Source: Pleomorphomonas carboxyditropha
GTDB lineage: Bacteria; Pseudomonadota; Alphaproteobacteria; Rhizobiales; Pleomorphomonadaceae
DNA: 64,000 nucleotides
Assembly (NCBI RefSeq): GCF_002770725.1
Contig: NZ_NQVN01000023.1
Location: 1 to 64,000, forward strand
Direction: 5' to 3'
Part shown: positions 7,837 through 16,461 of the stretch, piece after piece
How positions within the stretch are numbered: the first letter of the stretch is position 1
Layout of the letters: the number at the start of each line of letters is the position of its first letter
Made by a program: the position numbers and the translations under genes
Notes under the pieces: generated by a model
Seen by the model: only the letters and a program-made list of their open reading frames with translations
Databases searched by the model: none
What the model was told of the DNA's origin: nothing

Positions 7837-8910
7837 ATGGCCCAGGTTCGATTGAGCGGCATCGCCAAGACGTTCGGCAAGGTTACGGCGCTCGACGCCA
7901 TGGACCTCGTCATCGACGACGGCGAGCTCGTCTGTCTGCTGGGGCCGTCGGGCTCCGGCAAGTCGACGCTGTTGCGCATCATCGGCGGCTTCGAGACGCC
8001 GAGCGCCGGCGCGATCGCCATCGACGGCGTCGACGTCACCGGCCTGCCGCCGGAGCGGCGGCCGACCGCCATGGTGTTCCAGAGCCATGCTCTGTGGAGC
8101 CACATGACCGTCCACGGCAACATCGCCTTCGGGCTGAAGCTGCGCCGCCTGCCGAAATCCGAGATCCGCGACCGTGTCGAGCGGGTGCTCGACCTCGTGG
8201 GACTTGCGGGCTACGGCGGCCGCCTGCCGAGCCAGCTGTCCGGCGGCCAGCAGCAGCGGGTGGCGCTGGCCCGCTCGCTGGTGATCGAGCCGAAGATCCT
8301 GCTGCTCGACGAGCCGTTCGCCAGCCTCGACCAGCACCTCCGCGAACGCCTGCGCGACGAGGTGCGCGACATCCAGCAGCGCCTCGGCATCACCGCGGTG
8401 TTCGTCACCCACGGCCAGGACGAGGCGCTGGCCATCTCCGACCGCATCGTGGTGCTGGCCGACGGCCGCATGCAGCAGGTCGGCCGGCCGGGCGAAATCT
8501 ACGCCGAGCCGAAGACCGCCTTCGTCGCCGGCTTCATCGGCGCCATGAACATGCTGGACGGCCTGTTGGCCGATGGCGAAATCGCCGCCAGCGGCTTGAG
8601 GCTCGCCGCCGAGGGCAGCGGCCCGGCCCGCCTCGCCATCCGTCCCGAGGACATCGCGCTGTCGGAGCCGGCGGACGGCCGCGCGGCGACGGTGCGGCGG
8701 ATGATCGATTTCGGCGCGCATGTGGTGATCGACAGCGCGCTCGCCGACGGCACCCACCTGCGCATCCAGACCGACAAGGCGATCCGCGTCGCGCCGGGCG
8801 AGCGGATCGGCATCCGCGTCGATCGCTGGACGGTGTTCACCGAGGACGGCGAGCCGCGCCGTTACCGGTCCGACACGCTGCGTTCCTTTCGGGACGTCCG
8901 CTATGCTTGA
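7837..8910 (+). CDS. ABC transporter ATP-binding protein
   Basis: A 357-residue cytoplasmic ATPase that powers the adjacent importer. Walker A GPSGSGKST is at residues 36-44, the signature LSGGQ at 134-138, Walker B ILLLDEP at 154-160, and a switch histidine follows in FVTHGQDEA. A C-terminal TOBE-type region (LAIRPEDIAL and onward) is typical of spermidine/iron/sugar-type importers. Its last bases overlap the start of the phosphodiesterase gene by 8, so the two are co-translated. Confidence 0.93.
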   Translation: MAQVRLSGIAKTFGKVTALDAMDLVIDDGELVCLLGPSGSGKSTLLRIIGGFETPSAGAIAIDGVDVTGLPPERRPTAMVFQSHALWSHMTVHGNIAFGLKLRRLPKSEIRDRVERVLDLVGLAGYGGRLPSQLSGGQQQRVALARSLVIEPKILLLDEPFASLDQHLRERLRDEVRDIQQRLGITAVFVTHGQDEALAISDRIVVLADGRMQQVGRPGEIYAEPKTAFVAGFIGAMNMLDGLLADGEIAASGLRLAAEGSGPARLAIRPEDIALSEPADGRAATVRRMIDFGAHVVIDSALADGTHLRIQTDKAIRVAPGERIGIRVDRWTVFTEDGEPRRYRSDTLRSFRDVRYA

Positions 8911-9772
8911 TCTCGACGAGGCCGGCCTCGACCTCTACCGCGCCGGCCACCGCACCCGCCTCAAGTGGCACATGGGGCGGCGCGTCCGCGCCGACGTGCC
9001 GTTCACGCCGAGCCGGACGGCCGAGGCGATGGCGTTCGGCGCCAGCTTCGAGGTCGACCTCAACCGGCATGCCGGCGCCGGCTTCGCGGTGCTGCACGAC
9101 GCGACGCTCGACCGCGAGACCGACGGCCACGGGCCGGTGATCGCAGCCGGGCCGGACGCTCTCCGGCGGCTGAAGCTGCGCCGGCCCTCCGGCGAGATCA
9201 CCGGCGAGAAGGTGCTGCTGCTCGACGATCTCGCCGCCCTGGTGCGGGCCGGTCCGGTGCATCCGGAGACGCTGATCCAGCTCGACCTCAAGGTCGGCGC
9301 CGAGGCGATCGACGCGGCCACCGTCGAGGCGTTCGCGAACGTGCTGGCGGGCGTCGCGCCGCACTTCATCCTGTCGGGCGGCGACCGCGCGGCGGTGGCG
9401 CGGCTCGGCCGGGCGACGGCCGGCCTCCATCTCGGCTTCGACCCCTGCAACGACGGAACGGTGGCGGCGATCGAAGCCGGCGCCGATCTCGACGCCTTCG
9501 TCGCCGATGCGCTGGCCGCCCTGCCGGAAGCGAGCCTCGTCTACCTCGACTATCGCGCGGTGCTGGCCGCCGACCGGCGCGGCGTCGACCTGATCGCCGC
9601 CTTCCACGCGGCGGGCAGGCGCATCGACGCCTACACGCTCGACCTCGATCATCGGGACGCCGACGCCAGCCTCAAGCGGCTGATCGAGCTCGAGGCCGAC
9701 CAGATCACCACCAATGAGCCCGACGCCGTGGCGCGGCGGGCGGTGGAGCTGGGATTGGCGGAGCGAAACTGA
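8903..9772 (+). CDS. Glycerophosphodiester phosphodiesterase family protein
   Basis: A 289-residue TIM-barrel hydrolase that would cleave glycerophosphodiesters to glycerol-3-phosphate and an alcohol. Visible motifs are FEVDLNRHAGAGFAVLHDAT (the E-x-D ... H-D metal and acid/base residues) followed by LDRETDGHGPV. The usual early HRG motif is not obvious; the N-terminus has GHRTRLKWHMGRR instead, so the first catalytic histidine is uncertain. No signal peptide, so it acts in the cytosol on imported substrate. It overlaps the ATPase gene by 8 bases and closes the operon, giving the best clue to the transporter's cargo. Confidence 0.85.
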   Translation: MLDLDEAGLDLYRAGHRTRLKWHMGRRVRADVPFTPSRTAEAMAFGASFEVDLNRHAGAGFAVLHDATLDRETDGHGPVIAAGPDALRRLKLRRPSGEITGEKVLLLDDLAALVRAGPVHPETLIQLDLKVGAEAIDAATVEAFANVLAGVAPHFILSGGDRAAVARLGRATAGLHLGFDPCNDGTVAAIEAGADLDAFVADALAALPEASLVYLDYRAVLAADRRGVDLIAAFHAAGRRIDAYTLDLDHRDADASLKRLIELEADQITTNEPDAVARRAVELGLAERN

Positions 9773-9807
9773 CGCGGGAGATGGAGCGCTCCGGCTTCAG
9801 CGACCAC

Positions 9808-10008
9808 CTATATCGGCGTCTCGTTCCATCCTGCCCGAGGTCCTCGCCTGCGCGAGGATGACAGAATTATATATAGAAAACAAATTTATAGCGTCTCGCG
9901 AGCATTGCTGCCAGGGGTCTCGATCAGATGTTTGTTCCATAAATATAAAACTGTCATCCTCGCGCAGGCGAGGACCTCAGGCAGGATGGGGCGATCGGCC
10001 GATATGGC
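9808..10008. repeat. Dispersed hairpin repeats, diverging pair (TCGC stem)
   Basis: A reverse copy (9808-9863) and a forward copy (9950-10008) with their AT-rich arms turned toward each other. Both have TCGC stems, with GCAG-type loops (CTGC on the reverse copy). They lie between two convergent genes. Confidence 0.9.
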
Positions 10009-10027
10009 GCTCCCCTCTGGACGTTCC

Positions 10028-10834
10028 TCACCTCGTGAAGCGTTCCACCAACCACGGATGAACGGCCGGCGTCGCCGCGAGCACGGCGCCGGTCTCGGGA
10101 ACGGCGCCGCCATCGAAGCCGCCGACCACCCCGCCGGCCTCCTCGACGATCAGCGCCGATGCCGCGTAGTCGTGCGGCGACAGGCCGTCCTCGAAGAAGG
10201 CGTCGTGCCTGTTGGCCGCCACATAGGCGATCGACAGCGCCGCCGAGCCCATCCGCCGCATGGCGGCGGCGTGGTCCATCACCTCCATCAGCACCTCGCG
10301 GTAGCGCGCCACCGGCACCGACCGCACCTGGCCGGGGATCGGCAGGCTGGCGCCGATCACCGCGTGGTCGATGTCGCGATCGCCGTGGACGGCGAGCCGG
10401 ACGCCGTCGAGGAAGGCGCCGTGGCCGCGTTCGGCGCAGAACAGTTCGTCGCGCATCGGGTCGTAGACCACGCCGGCGTCGATGCGGCTGCCGCGCAGCA
10501 GGGAGATGACCACGCCGAAGAAGGGAATGCCCCAGGCAAAATTGGTGGTGCCGTCGATCGGGTCGATCAACAGGCGCGGCGCCTCGGGGCCAAGGTCGCG
10601 GTTGCCGGCCTTCTCCTCGCCGTCGATCGACCAGCCGGGGAAGGCTTCGGCGAGCGCGGCGGCGATCGCCGTCTCCACCGCCACGTCGGCCGCCGTCACG
10701 TAGTCGCGCGCCGCCTTCTCGTCGATCTTCGCCTGGCCGCAGGCGGCGAAATGCCGGCGGGCGATATCGCCACCGAGGCGGGCGGCGGCGATCATGGCGG
10801 CAAGCAGCGGCGATGGGGCTTCGATCTCGGGCAT
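10028..10834 (-). CDS. Inositol monophosphatase / 3'-phosphoadenosine phosphatase family protein
   Basis: A 268-residue Mg-dependent phosphatase of the inositol monophosphatase superfamily. Metal ligands are visible as GEE (in IDGEEKAGN), DPIDGTTNF (the family hallmark) and a late aspartate in LSPHDYAAS, which is followed by the usual EEAGG. Possible substrates are inositol phosphate, fructose-1,6-bisphosphate or 3'-phosphoadenosine; sequence alone does not decide. The start at 10834 gives the normal family length; an upstream in-frame ATG at 10861 is possible. It is divergent from the zinc metallopeptidase gene. Confidence 0.88.
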   Translation of the reverse strand: MPEIEAPSPLLAAMIAAARLGGDIARRHFAACGQAKIDEKAARDYVTAADVAVETAIAAALAEAFPGWSIDGEEKAGNRDLGPEAPRLLIDPIDGTTNFAWGIPFFGVVISLLRGSRIDAGVVYDPMRDELFCAERGHGAFLDGVRLAVHGDRDIDHAVIGASLPIPGQVRSVPVARYREVLMEVMDHAAAMRRMGSAALSIAYVAANRHDAFFEDGLSPHDYAASALIVEEAGGVVGGFDGGAVPETGAVLAATPAVHPWLVERFTR

Positions 10835-10964
10835 GGCGCGGACTCGGATGGGAAACGACATCCCTACATGCACCGACAACACGACAGTGCCGTGTCGCCC
10901 TTCAGGCACTGGAACTCACCGCGCCATATGCTGTTATACTCCGGACAAACACGGAGGGCCGGGC

Positions 10965-11882
10965 ATGCAGTGGAAAGGCCGTCGCCAGAGCGACAACATC
11001 GAGGACATGCGGGGCAGCGGCGGCGGATTTTCCGGCGGCGGCCTGCGCTTTCCGGGCGGCGGTTTTCCCGGCGGCGGCGGCCGGCGCGGCGGCGGCCTTT
11101 CCATCGGCGGGCTGATCGTCGTCGGCCTGGCGCTGTGGTTCCTCGGCATCAACCCGCTGGTGCTGCTCGACGGCAGCATGGGCGGCGGCTCGTCGCTCGG
11201 CGGCGGCTCGGCGGCCATCGAGCGGCCGCGGGCCGGCGACCGCGACGAGATGCGCGATTTCGTCGCCACCGTGCTCGGCGACACCGAGGACACCTGGACG
11301 GAGATCTTCAAGGCGGAGGGCAAGCGCTACACGGCGCCGCCGCTGGTGCTGTTCTCCGGCCAGATCCGCTCGGCCTGCGGCTTCGCCAGCGCGGCGAGCG
11401 GGCCGTTCTATTGCCCCAACGATGGCAAGGTCTACATCGACCTCGCCTTCTACGACGAACTGCAGCAGACCTTCGACGCGCCCGGCGACTTCGCCCAGGC
11501 CTATGTGATCGCCCACGAGGTCGGCCACCACGTGCAGGACCTCCTCGGCGTGCTGCCGGCCTTCAACGAGCGGCGCCAGAGCCTCGGCCAGGCCCAGGCC
11601 AACGCGCTGTCGGTGCGGGTGGAGCTGCAGGCCGACTGCTACGCCGGCGTCTGGGGCCATTACGCCGAGAAGAAGGGGCTCTTGGAGCGCGGCGACCTCG
11701 AGGAGGCGCTCAACGCCGCCACCCAGATCGGCGACGACGCCATCCAGAAGCGGACGCAGGGCTACGTGGTGCCGGAAAGCTTCAACCACGGCTCGTCGGC
11801 CGAGCGCAAGCGCTGGTTCAAGATCGGCTTCGACACTGGAGACGCCGGATCGTGCGACACCTTCTCATCGGCGAAGTTGTAG
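10965..11882 (+). CDS. ypfJ: YpfJ-type neutral zinc metallopeptidase
   Basis: A 305-residue membrane-anchored protein of the YpfJ family. The N-terminal 45 residues are rich in glycine and arginine, then a single membrane segment spans about 48-70 (IGGLIVVGLALWFLGINPLV). The periplasmic domain has HEVGHH at 184-189 (zinc-binding HExxH) and a later glutamate in ELQADCYAGVWGH. Cysteines at about 138 and 150 could form a disulfide. The start has GGAGG upstream. The family is widespread, but its physiological substrate is not established. Confidence 0.88.
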   Translation: MQWKGRRQSDNIEDMRGSGGGFSGGGLRFPGGGFPGGGGRRGGGLSIGGLIVVGLALWFLGINPLVLLDGSMGGGSSLGGGSAAIERPRAGDRDEMRDFVATVLGDTEDTWTEIFKAEGKRYTAPPLVLFSGQIRSACGFASAASGPFYCPNDGKVYIDLAFYDELQQTFDAPGDFAQAYVIAHEVGHHVQDLLGVLPAFNERRQSLGQAQANALSVRVELQADCYAGVWGHYAEKKGLLERGDLEEALNAATQIGDDAIQKRTQGYVVPESFNHGSSAERKRWFKIGFDTGDAGSCDTFSSAKL

Positions 11883-11909
11883 ATTAACCAATAAAAACAA
11901 AGGCATGAG

Positions 11910-12066
11910 TCTGTCATCCTGCGCGCAGGCGCAGGACCTCGGGCCGGAAAGGGCGAGGGGAATCTATCCGGCGCCCTTCGGTGGGAGAGCTATATCTGCC
12001 GCTCGTTCCATCCTGCCCGAGGTCCTGCGCCTTCGCGCAGGATGACAGGATTATATATATGAAACA
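11910..12066. repeat. Dispersed hairpin repeat, inverted pair (TGCGC stem)
   Basis: Forward copy (GTCATCCTGCGCGCAGGCGC at 11913-11932) and reverse copy (GAGGTCCTGCGCCTTCGCGC at 12019-12038) facing each other in the gap after the metallopeptidase gene. The stems match each other and differ from those in neighbouring gaps. Confidence 0.9.
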
Positions 12067-12117
12067 GATACATAACTATTTTCAGATGCCGCATGCGATC
12101 CGCCAGTCGGCGGGATT

Positions 12118-12450
12118 TTAGCTGCGCGTCTTCTCCGACAATTCGGAAAAGTTCCTGATCTTGACCGAGTGATCGGGGAAATGCGCGACGATCTCCAGTT
12201 CGCCGCCCATCGCCTCGATGAAGCGGCGCAGCGTGCTGACGTACATGTCGGCGCGCTTCTCGATCTTGGCGACCGAGCCTTGGTTGATCTGGAGTGTCTG
12301 GCCGATTTCCTCCTGGGACAGTTTCAGCGCCCGCCGCACCTCGGCGAGGTTCATCTCCGCATCGAGCTGTCCGGCCATGGCTTCCGCTTCCGCGCGAGCC
12401 TCCGGGGACATGCGGGCGCGAAGCTCCGCGAAAGAATGCCTACCGGCCAT
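12118..12450 (-). CDS. higA: HigA-type XRE antitoxin
   Basis: A 110-residue antitoxin. A helical N-terminal part (FAELRARMSPEARAEAEAMA) precedes an XRE helix-turn-helix (LAEVRRALKLSQEEIGQTLQ, then INQGSVAKIEKRADMY) and a short C-terminal strand region (MGGELEIVAHFPD). This arrangement is common in antitoxins encoded downstream of HigB/Gp49-like toxins. The start ATG at 12450 overlaps the toxin's 3' end by 11 bases, so translation is coupled. It should bind the toxin and repress the shared promoter at 12812-12840. Confidence 0.87.
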   Translation of the reverse strand: MAGRHSFAELRARMSPEARAEAEAMAGQLDAEMNLAEVRRALKLSQEEIGQTLQINQGSVAKIEKRADMYVSTLRRFIEAMGGELEIVAHFPDHSVKIRNFSELSEKTRS

Positions 12451-12805
12451 CGGCTTTCTCCTTTTCCAGTTCGGCCAGATGCTCGTCATAGAGATCGTCG
12501 GCCACCGGGATCATCCGCTCGTAGAAACGTTTGTCGCCCGTCTTGTCGCCTCCGATCAGCAGGATCGCCGACCGGCGCGGATCGAAGGCGTAGAACACCC
12601 GCAAGGGCTTGCCTCCGCTTTGCACGCGCAGCTCTCGCATATGGGCGTGGCGCGAACCGCTGATGCCGCTCGAAAAAGGGAACGGCAGGTTGGGGCCGCG
12701 CTGCTCCAACTTGCGGACATGGGCGTCGATGCTGACTTGCTCCGATAGGGTGAGGTCGTCCCACCAAGCGCCGAACTCGTCGGTATATTCCACCGGCCAC
12801 TGCAT
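12440..12805 (-). CDS. higB: HigB/Gp49-like RelE-superfamily toxin
   Basis: A 121-residue predicted mRNA interferase. It begins MQWPVEYTDEFGAWWDDLTL, the classic start of phage-derived Gp49-like/HigB toxins, and has MRELRVQSGGKPLRVFYAFD in the middle (the basic strand R-E-L-R...R-V-x-Y) and LIGGDKTGDKRFYERMIP. The toxin gene comes first and the antitoxin second, the usual order for HigBA. The promoter -10 element ends only 6 bases before its ATG, so the message may be leaderless. Confidence 0.88.
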   Translation of the reverse strand: MQWPVEYTDEFGAWWDDLTLSEQVSIDAHVRKLEQRGPNLPFPFSSGISGSRHAHMRELRVQSGGKPLRVFYAFDPRRSAILLIGGDKTGDKRFYERMIPVADDLYDEHLAELEKEKADGR

Positions 12806-12808
12806 GGA

Positions 12809-12840
12809 GGAATACTATTCCGTAAAAGGACTATTTTCAA
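12809..12840 (-). promoter_or_regulatory. higBA promoter with overlapping palindromic operator
   Basis: On the minus strand, TTGAAA (12840-12835), a 17-base spacer and TAGTAT (12817-12812) form a sigma-70-like promoter. The perfect palindrome GGAATACTATTCC (12809-12821) covers the -10 box, a natural site for HigA autorepression. Confidence 0.7.
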
Positions 12841-12905
12841 GCGCGTCCGTGAGAATTGCGCGGCCCCTGTTGACGTGTGGCCGGCGCTGGGCGGCCTCGT
12901 CGGCA

Positions 12906-12936
12906 GGTCGAAAGGGCGAGGGGAATCTATCCGTCA
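12906..12936 (+). repeat. Fragment of the dispersed hairpin repeat
   Basis: Contains AAAGGGCGAGGGGAATCTAT, matching the right arm of the copy at 11948-11967, but the GTCATCC arm and the stem are gone. It lies between higBA and carA. Confidence 0.55.
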
Positions 12937-12965
12937 CCCTTCGCCAATCGGTTCCCCCGCAAATG

Positions 12966-12988
12966 AAAACCGGCCCCTTCGGGCCGGC
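12966..12988 (-). terminator. Rho-independent terminator of carA
   Basis: On the minus strand the stem CCGGCCC (12987-12981) pairs with GGGCCGG (12976-12970) and is followed by TTTTC. It begins about 25 bases past the carA stop. Confidence 0.8.
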
Positions 12989-13011
12989 TCGTCGTCGGTT
13001 CGTGAAGCCGT

Positions 13012-14211
13012 TCACGCCCGCTCGGGCACCGTCGGCTCGCCCTTGGTTTCGCGGATCAGGTTGACGAAGCGCTTGAAGAGATAGTGGCTGTCCTGCGGGC
13101 CGGGCGACGCCTCCGGGTGGTACTGCACCGAGAAGGCCGGCTTGTCCTTCACCCTGAGGCCGCAGTTGGAGCCGTCGAACAGCGACACGTGGGTCTGCTC
13201 GACGCTGTCGGGCAGGCTGTCGGGGTCGACGGCGAAGCCGTGGTTCATCGAGGTGATTTCCACCTTGCCGGTGGTGTAGTCCTTGACCGGATGATTGGCG
13301 CCGTGGTGGCCCTGGTGCATCTTCTTCGTCTTGCCGCCGAGGGCGAGGCCCATCATCTGGTGGCCGAGGCAGATGCCGAAGGTCGGCACGCCGGCATCGA
13401 TCACCGCCTTGATGGTCGGCACGGCGTAGTCGCCGGTGGCGGCCGGGTCGCCGGGGCCGTTACTGAGGAACACGCCGTCCGGCCGGTGGGCGAACACCTC
13501 CTCCGCCGTGGCGGTGGCCGGCAGCACCACCACCTCGCAGCCCTCGTCGACCAGCAGGCGCAGGATGTTGCGCTTGATGCCGAAGTCGAGGGCGACGACC
13601 TTGTACTTCTTGTCGATCTGGTGGCCGTAGCCCTTGTTCCAGGCCCAGCTCGCCTCGGTCCAGTCGTAGCTCTGCGGGTTGGTGACCTCGATGGCGAGGT
13701 CGAGGCCCTCGAGGCCCGTCCAGGCCGCCGCCCTGGCCTTCAGCGCCTCGAGGTCGAACTTGCCGTCGGCCGCGTGGGCGATGACGGCGTTGGGCATGCC
13801 CTTGTCGCGGATCAGCGCGGTCAGCGCCCGGGTGTCGACGCCGGTGATGCCGACGATGCCGCGTGCCGTCAGCCAGGCGTCGAAGCCCTTCAGCGACCGG
13901 TAGTTGGAGGGGTCGGTCACCTCGTCCCGCAGCACCACGCCGCGCACGCCGCTTTCGGCCGCCATGTTGACGGTCTCGATGTCCTCGTCGTTGACGCCGA
14001 CATTGCCGATATGCGGGAAGGTGAAGGTGACGATCTGGCCGGCGTAGGAGGGGTCGGTGAGGATCTCCTCGTAGCCGGTCATCGCCGTGTTGAAGCAGAC
14101 CTCGGCCACCGCCTCGCCGCGCGCCCCGATGCCGAAGCCCTCGATGACGGTGCCGTCGGCGAGCACCAGGACGGCGGTGGGCACGGGTTCCTGCCAGGCG
14201 GCGGTGATCAT
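13012..14211 (-). CDS. carA: Carbamoyl-phosphate synthase small (glutaminase) subunit
   Basis: A 399-residue cytosolic subunit that hydrolyses glutamine and feeds ammonia to CarB for carbamoyl phosphate, the precursor of arginine and pyrimidines. The N-terminal CarA domain begins VLADGTVIEGFGIGARGEAV and includes FNTAMTGYEEILTDPSYAGQ. The C-terminal class I amidotransferase domain has FLSNGPGDP, the catalytic cysteine in GICLGHQMMG, and the His-Glu pair in QYHPEASPGP. The start at 14211 has AAAGGAG upstream. carB is not next to it. A clear terminator follows. Confidence 0.97.
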   Translation of the reverse strand: MITAAWQEPVPTAVLVLADGTVIEGFGIGARGEAVAEVCFNTAMTGYEEILTDPSYAGQIVTFTFPHIGNVGVNDEDIETVNMAAESGVRGVVLRDEVTDPSNYRSLKGFDAWLTARGIVGITGVDTRALTALIRDKGMPNAVIAHAADGKFDLEALKARAAAWTGLEGLDLAIEVTNPQSYDWTEASWAWNKGYGHQIDKKYKVVALDFGIKRNILRLLVDEGCEVVVLPATATAEEVFAHRPDGVFLSNGPGDPAATGDYAVPTIKAVIDAGVPTFGICLGHQMMGLALGGKTKKMHQGHHGANHPVKDYTTGKVEITSMNHGFAVDPDSLPDSVEQTHVSLFDGSNCGLRVKDKPAFSVQYHPEASPGPQDSHYLFKRFVNLIRETKGEPTVPERA

Positions 14212-14328
14212 GGCGGACGCTCCTTTGGGCTGAAAAGGCATCACGGACGGCGCGGCGGCGCACAGAAAGGCCGGCGCGGCGGGCCGCCCGGCAGATCTGA
14301 GGCTACATAGGCGAGGCGGCCGGCGGCG

Positions 14329-15318
14329 TCAATGACGGTGGACTGGATCGGTGACTTTCAGCAGCGGTCCCATGGTCTCGATCCTGTTGGTCCAGACATA
14401 GCCGTCGAAGCCGGGCGGGATCTTGGCGGCGAGTTCCGGCGTGTCGATGCCCGTCGTGAAGTCGCCGCCGTAGGGGCCGACCAGGATCACGTCGCTGCCG
14501 GCGTCGCGCATGCGCTTCATGAAGCGGTTGGGCCAGCCCCAGACGTAAGGCGCAATATCGATCGGCAGGGCGACCAGCGTGTTGCGGCAGGCGCCCGGCA
14601 GGAACCCGGTCCAGCCATAGGCTTCGTAAGCGACGAGGCAGGCCTTGAGGGAGGATTTATCGAAGCCCTTGAGGCCGGTCACCGCCGCTTCGGCCGCCCG
14701 CGTCGGTTCCTCGCCGCCGTAGACGCCGAAGGTGGCAGCGCGGACCTTGGGATCGATATTGATGAGAGCGGCCAGCGCCTCGCCTTCCTCGGTACGGCGG
14801 CTCTTGAAGTTCACCAGGAAGGAGCGATCGGGAAAAGCGGCGTAGACCTCGTCGAGGCGGGGCATCAGGCCGACGCCCTTGCCGCGCAAGGGAAAGGTTT
14901 TGCCGCCGTCGGCGGTATAGCCATAGCCGACATCCAGCGTCTTCAGGGTCGGCCAGGGCGTTTGCTCGGTGACGCCGTGGCCGTCGGTACGGCAGTCGAG
15001 CGTCCAGTCGTGCAGCACGGCGAACACCTTGTCCGGCGTCAGGTGGACGTCGAGCTCCACCACGTCGGCGCCAGCGGCGAAGGCGGCGCGCATCGACGTG
15101 ATGGTATTCTCCATGAAGTCATGGGTGAGTGGATCGATGCGGCTGGCCGTGCAGGTCTCGGCATCGACGCCGGCGTGCGAGAAGGTCTGGTGGACGCCGC
15201 GATGGGCGATGATACGGGGTGAGTCGTTGCCGGCGGGCGCGGCAAGCCATGAGGCGTTGAGAAGGTAGACGGCGCCGGCGATGACGACGACGCCACCGAG
15301 AATTTTCCTGCCGCGCAT
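14329..15318 (-). CDS. Membrane-anchored or exported glycerophosphodiester phosphodiesterase
   Basis: A 329-residue GDPD-family hydrolase. The N-terminus has one hydrophobic segment (ILGGVVVIAGAVYLLNASWL), so it is exported or anchored facing the periplasm. The catalytic motifs are complete: IIAHRGVHQTF (HRG), ADVVELDVHLTPDKVFAVLH (E-x-D ... H), DWTLDCRTDGHG. The start at 15318 has GGAGGG 7 bases upstream. Unlike the GDPD at 8903 it stands alone and keeps the HRG motif. Its periplasmic location suggests scavenging of glycerophosphodiesters or a polyol-glycerol substrate. Confidence 0.88.
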   Translation of the reverse strand: MRGRKILGGVVVIAGAVYLLNASWLAAPAGNDSPRIIAHRGVHQTFSHAGVDAETCTASRIDPLTHDFMENTITSMRAAFAAGADVVELDVHLTPDKVFAVLHDWTLDCRTDGHGVTEQTPWPTLKTLDVGYGYTADGGKTFPLRGKGVGLMPRLDEVYAAFPDRSFLVNFKSRRTEEGEALAALINIDPKVRAATFGVYGGEEPTRAAEAAVTGLKGFDKSSLKACLVAYEAYGWTGFLPGACRNTLVALPIDIAPYVWGWPNRFMKRMRDAGSDVILVGPYGGDFTTGIDTPELAAKIPPGFDGYVWTNRIETMGPLLKVTDPVHRH

Positions 15319-15373
15319 GCTGATCCCTCCGCAATAAGCGGAAGGGGTAGTTGCCAAATGCGGCGTCTTCCAG

Positions 15374-16135
15374 TCAGCGCAGGATGTCGTCGAGCGGCGG
15401 CAGGCCGATGACCACGGCGAGGGCGATCAGGGCGAGGCAGATGCGGCGGAAGGTCGTCTCGGAGGCGACGCCGAACAGGCGCGTGCCGGCCCACAGGCCG
15501 AGGGCGTAGGCCGGCGCCGTCGTCAGCGACAGCGGCGCCAGCGCCGGGACGAATAGGCCGCCGACCAGGAAGTTGAGCAGCGTCAGCGCCGTCGACACCT
15601 CGAAATAGAGCACGATGTTGGCGCGCACGATATTGGCCGGGATGGCGCCGCCTAGCCAGTAGGCGATCACCGGCGGCCCGCCCACCTGGCTGGCGCCGGA
15701 GAACAGGCCGGACAGCGCGCCGACGCCGACGGTGAGCGGCGCCCTGGGCCGGCCGTGATAGCGCCAGCCGCTGACGAGCAGCACGAAGAGCGCGGCGCAG
15801 ATGGCGATGATCGCCCAGCGGATGGTCAGGGGATCGAGGTGGGTGAGGAGGTAGACGCCGCTGGGCACGCCGACGAGGGCGCCGAGCGACATCACCGCCA
15901 CCTCGCGCCGGTCGGCGCGGCGGAAGGCGCCGGGCACCAGGCCGATGGTGGTGACGGCGTCGATGATCAGGATGACCGGCGCGGCGAGGCGCGGACCGAT
16001 CAGCGCGCTCGCCACCGGCATGAAGATCAGCGCCGCGCCGAAGCCGGAGAAGCCGCGCGCCAGGCCGGCGACGAAGGTGGTGACGACGAGCAGCGTCAGG
16101 GTGGCGGGCGTGAGATCGGCGGGAAGCGGCGGCAT
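15374..16135 (-). CDS. TSUP family (TauE/SafE) membrane transporter
   Basis: A 253-residue inner-membrane protein with about eight hydrophobic helices. It contains the two half-repeat signatures of the family: AGLARGFSGFGAALIFMPVA near the N-terminus and VGALSGLFSGASQVGGPPVI in the middle, plus the helix FLVGGLFVPALAPLSL. Members export sulfite, sulfoacetate or related anions, but the cargo cannot be read from sequence. The start at 16135 matches the usual family N-terminus; a longer in-frame extension to 16348 is proline- and arginine-rich and is rejected. Confidence 0.85.
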   Translation of the reverse strand: MPPLPADLTPATLTLLVVTTFVAGLARGFSGFGAALIFMPVASALIGPRLAAPVILIIDAVTTIGLVPGAFRRADRREVAVMSLGALVGVPSGVYLLTHLDPLTIRWAIIAICAALFVLLVSGWRYHGRPRAPLTVGVGALSGLFSGASQVGGPPVIAYWLGGAIPANIVRANIVLYFEVSTALTLLNFLVGGLFVPALAPLSLTTAPAYALGLWAGTRLFGVASETTFRRICLALIALAVVIGLPPLDDILR

Positions 16136-16369
16136 GGACGGCGACGACTCGGACTGACAGGGCGGCGCCGGGCCGGCGCCCGTCTCTCCTAGCAAGCGGA
16201 GCGGCGGGGCGTAAACGGCTGGCGCCGGCCGGGCGGGCAAAATGTTGCGCCTATTGGGCGATGGCGGAACTTTTCTTCGCGCGGCGGCGCTGGCGGGAGC
16301 ATCGATGTCCGAATCCAGAGCGCTCATGCAACCCATGGTGGCTTTCACGACTTCGGGAACAGGCGGCGC

Positions 16370-16398
16370 TTGTCGATTGTGACGGCGTTTGTCATAAT
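16370..16398 (+). promoter_or_regulatory. Candidate sigma-70 promoter of the YrbL-like gene
   Basis: TTGTCG (16370-16375), a 17-base spacer and CATAAT (16393-16398) lie 64 bases before the GTG start. The rest of the 326-base gap 16136-16461 shows nothing recognisable. Confidence 0.4.
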
Positions 16399-16461
16399 CC
16401 GGCCCGGATTCAAGGGTCCCGCGGCCCTTCGAAGAGGATTCACATCGACAGGGATATAGAG

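Noticed and set aside
12118-12805. Phage origin for the HigBA region
   Set aside because: The toxin is of the phage-derived Gp49 type, but no other phage gene is near; a stand-alone toxin-antitoxin module explains it.
16136-16348. N-terminal extension of the TSUP transporter
   Set aside because: Proline/arginine-rich, hydrophilic and outside the family N-terminus; the ATG at 16135 fits better.
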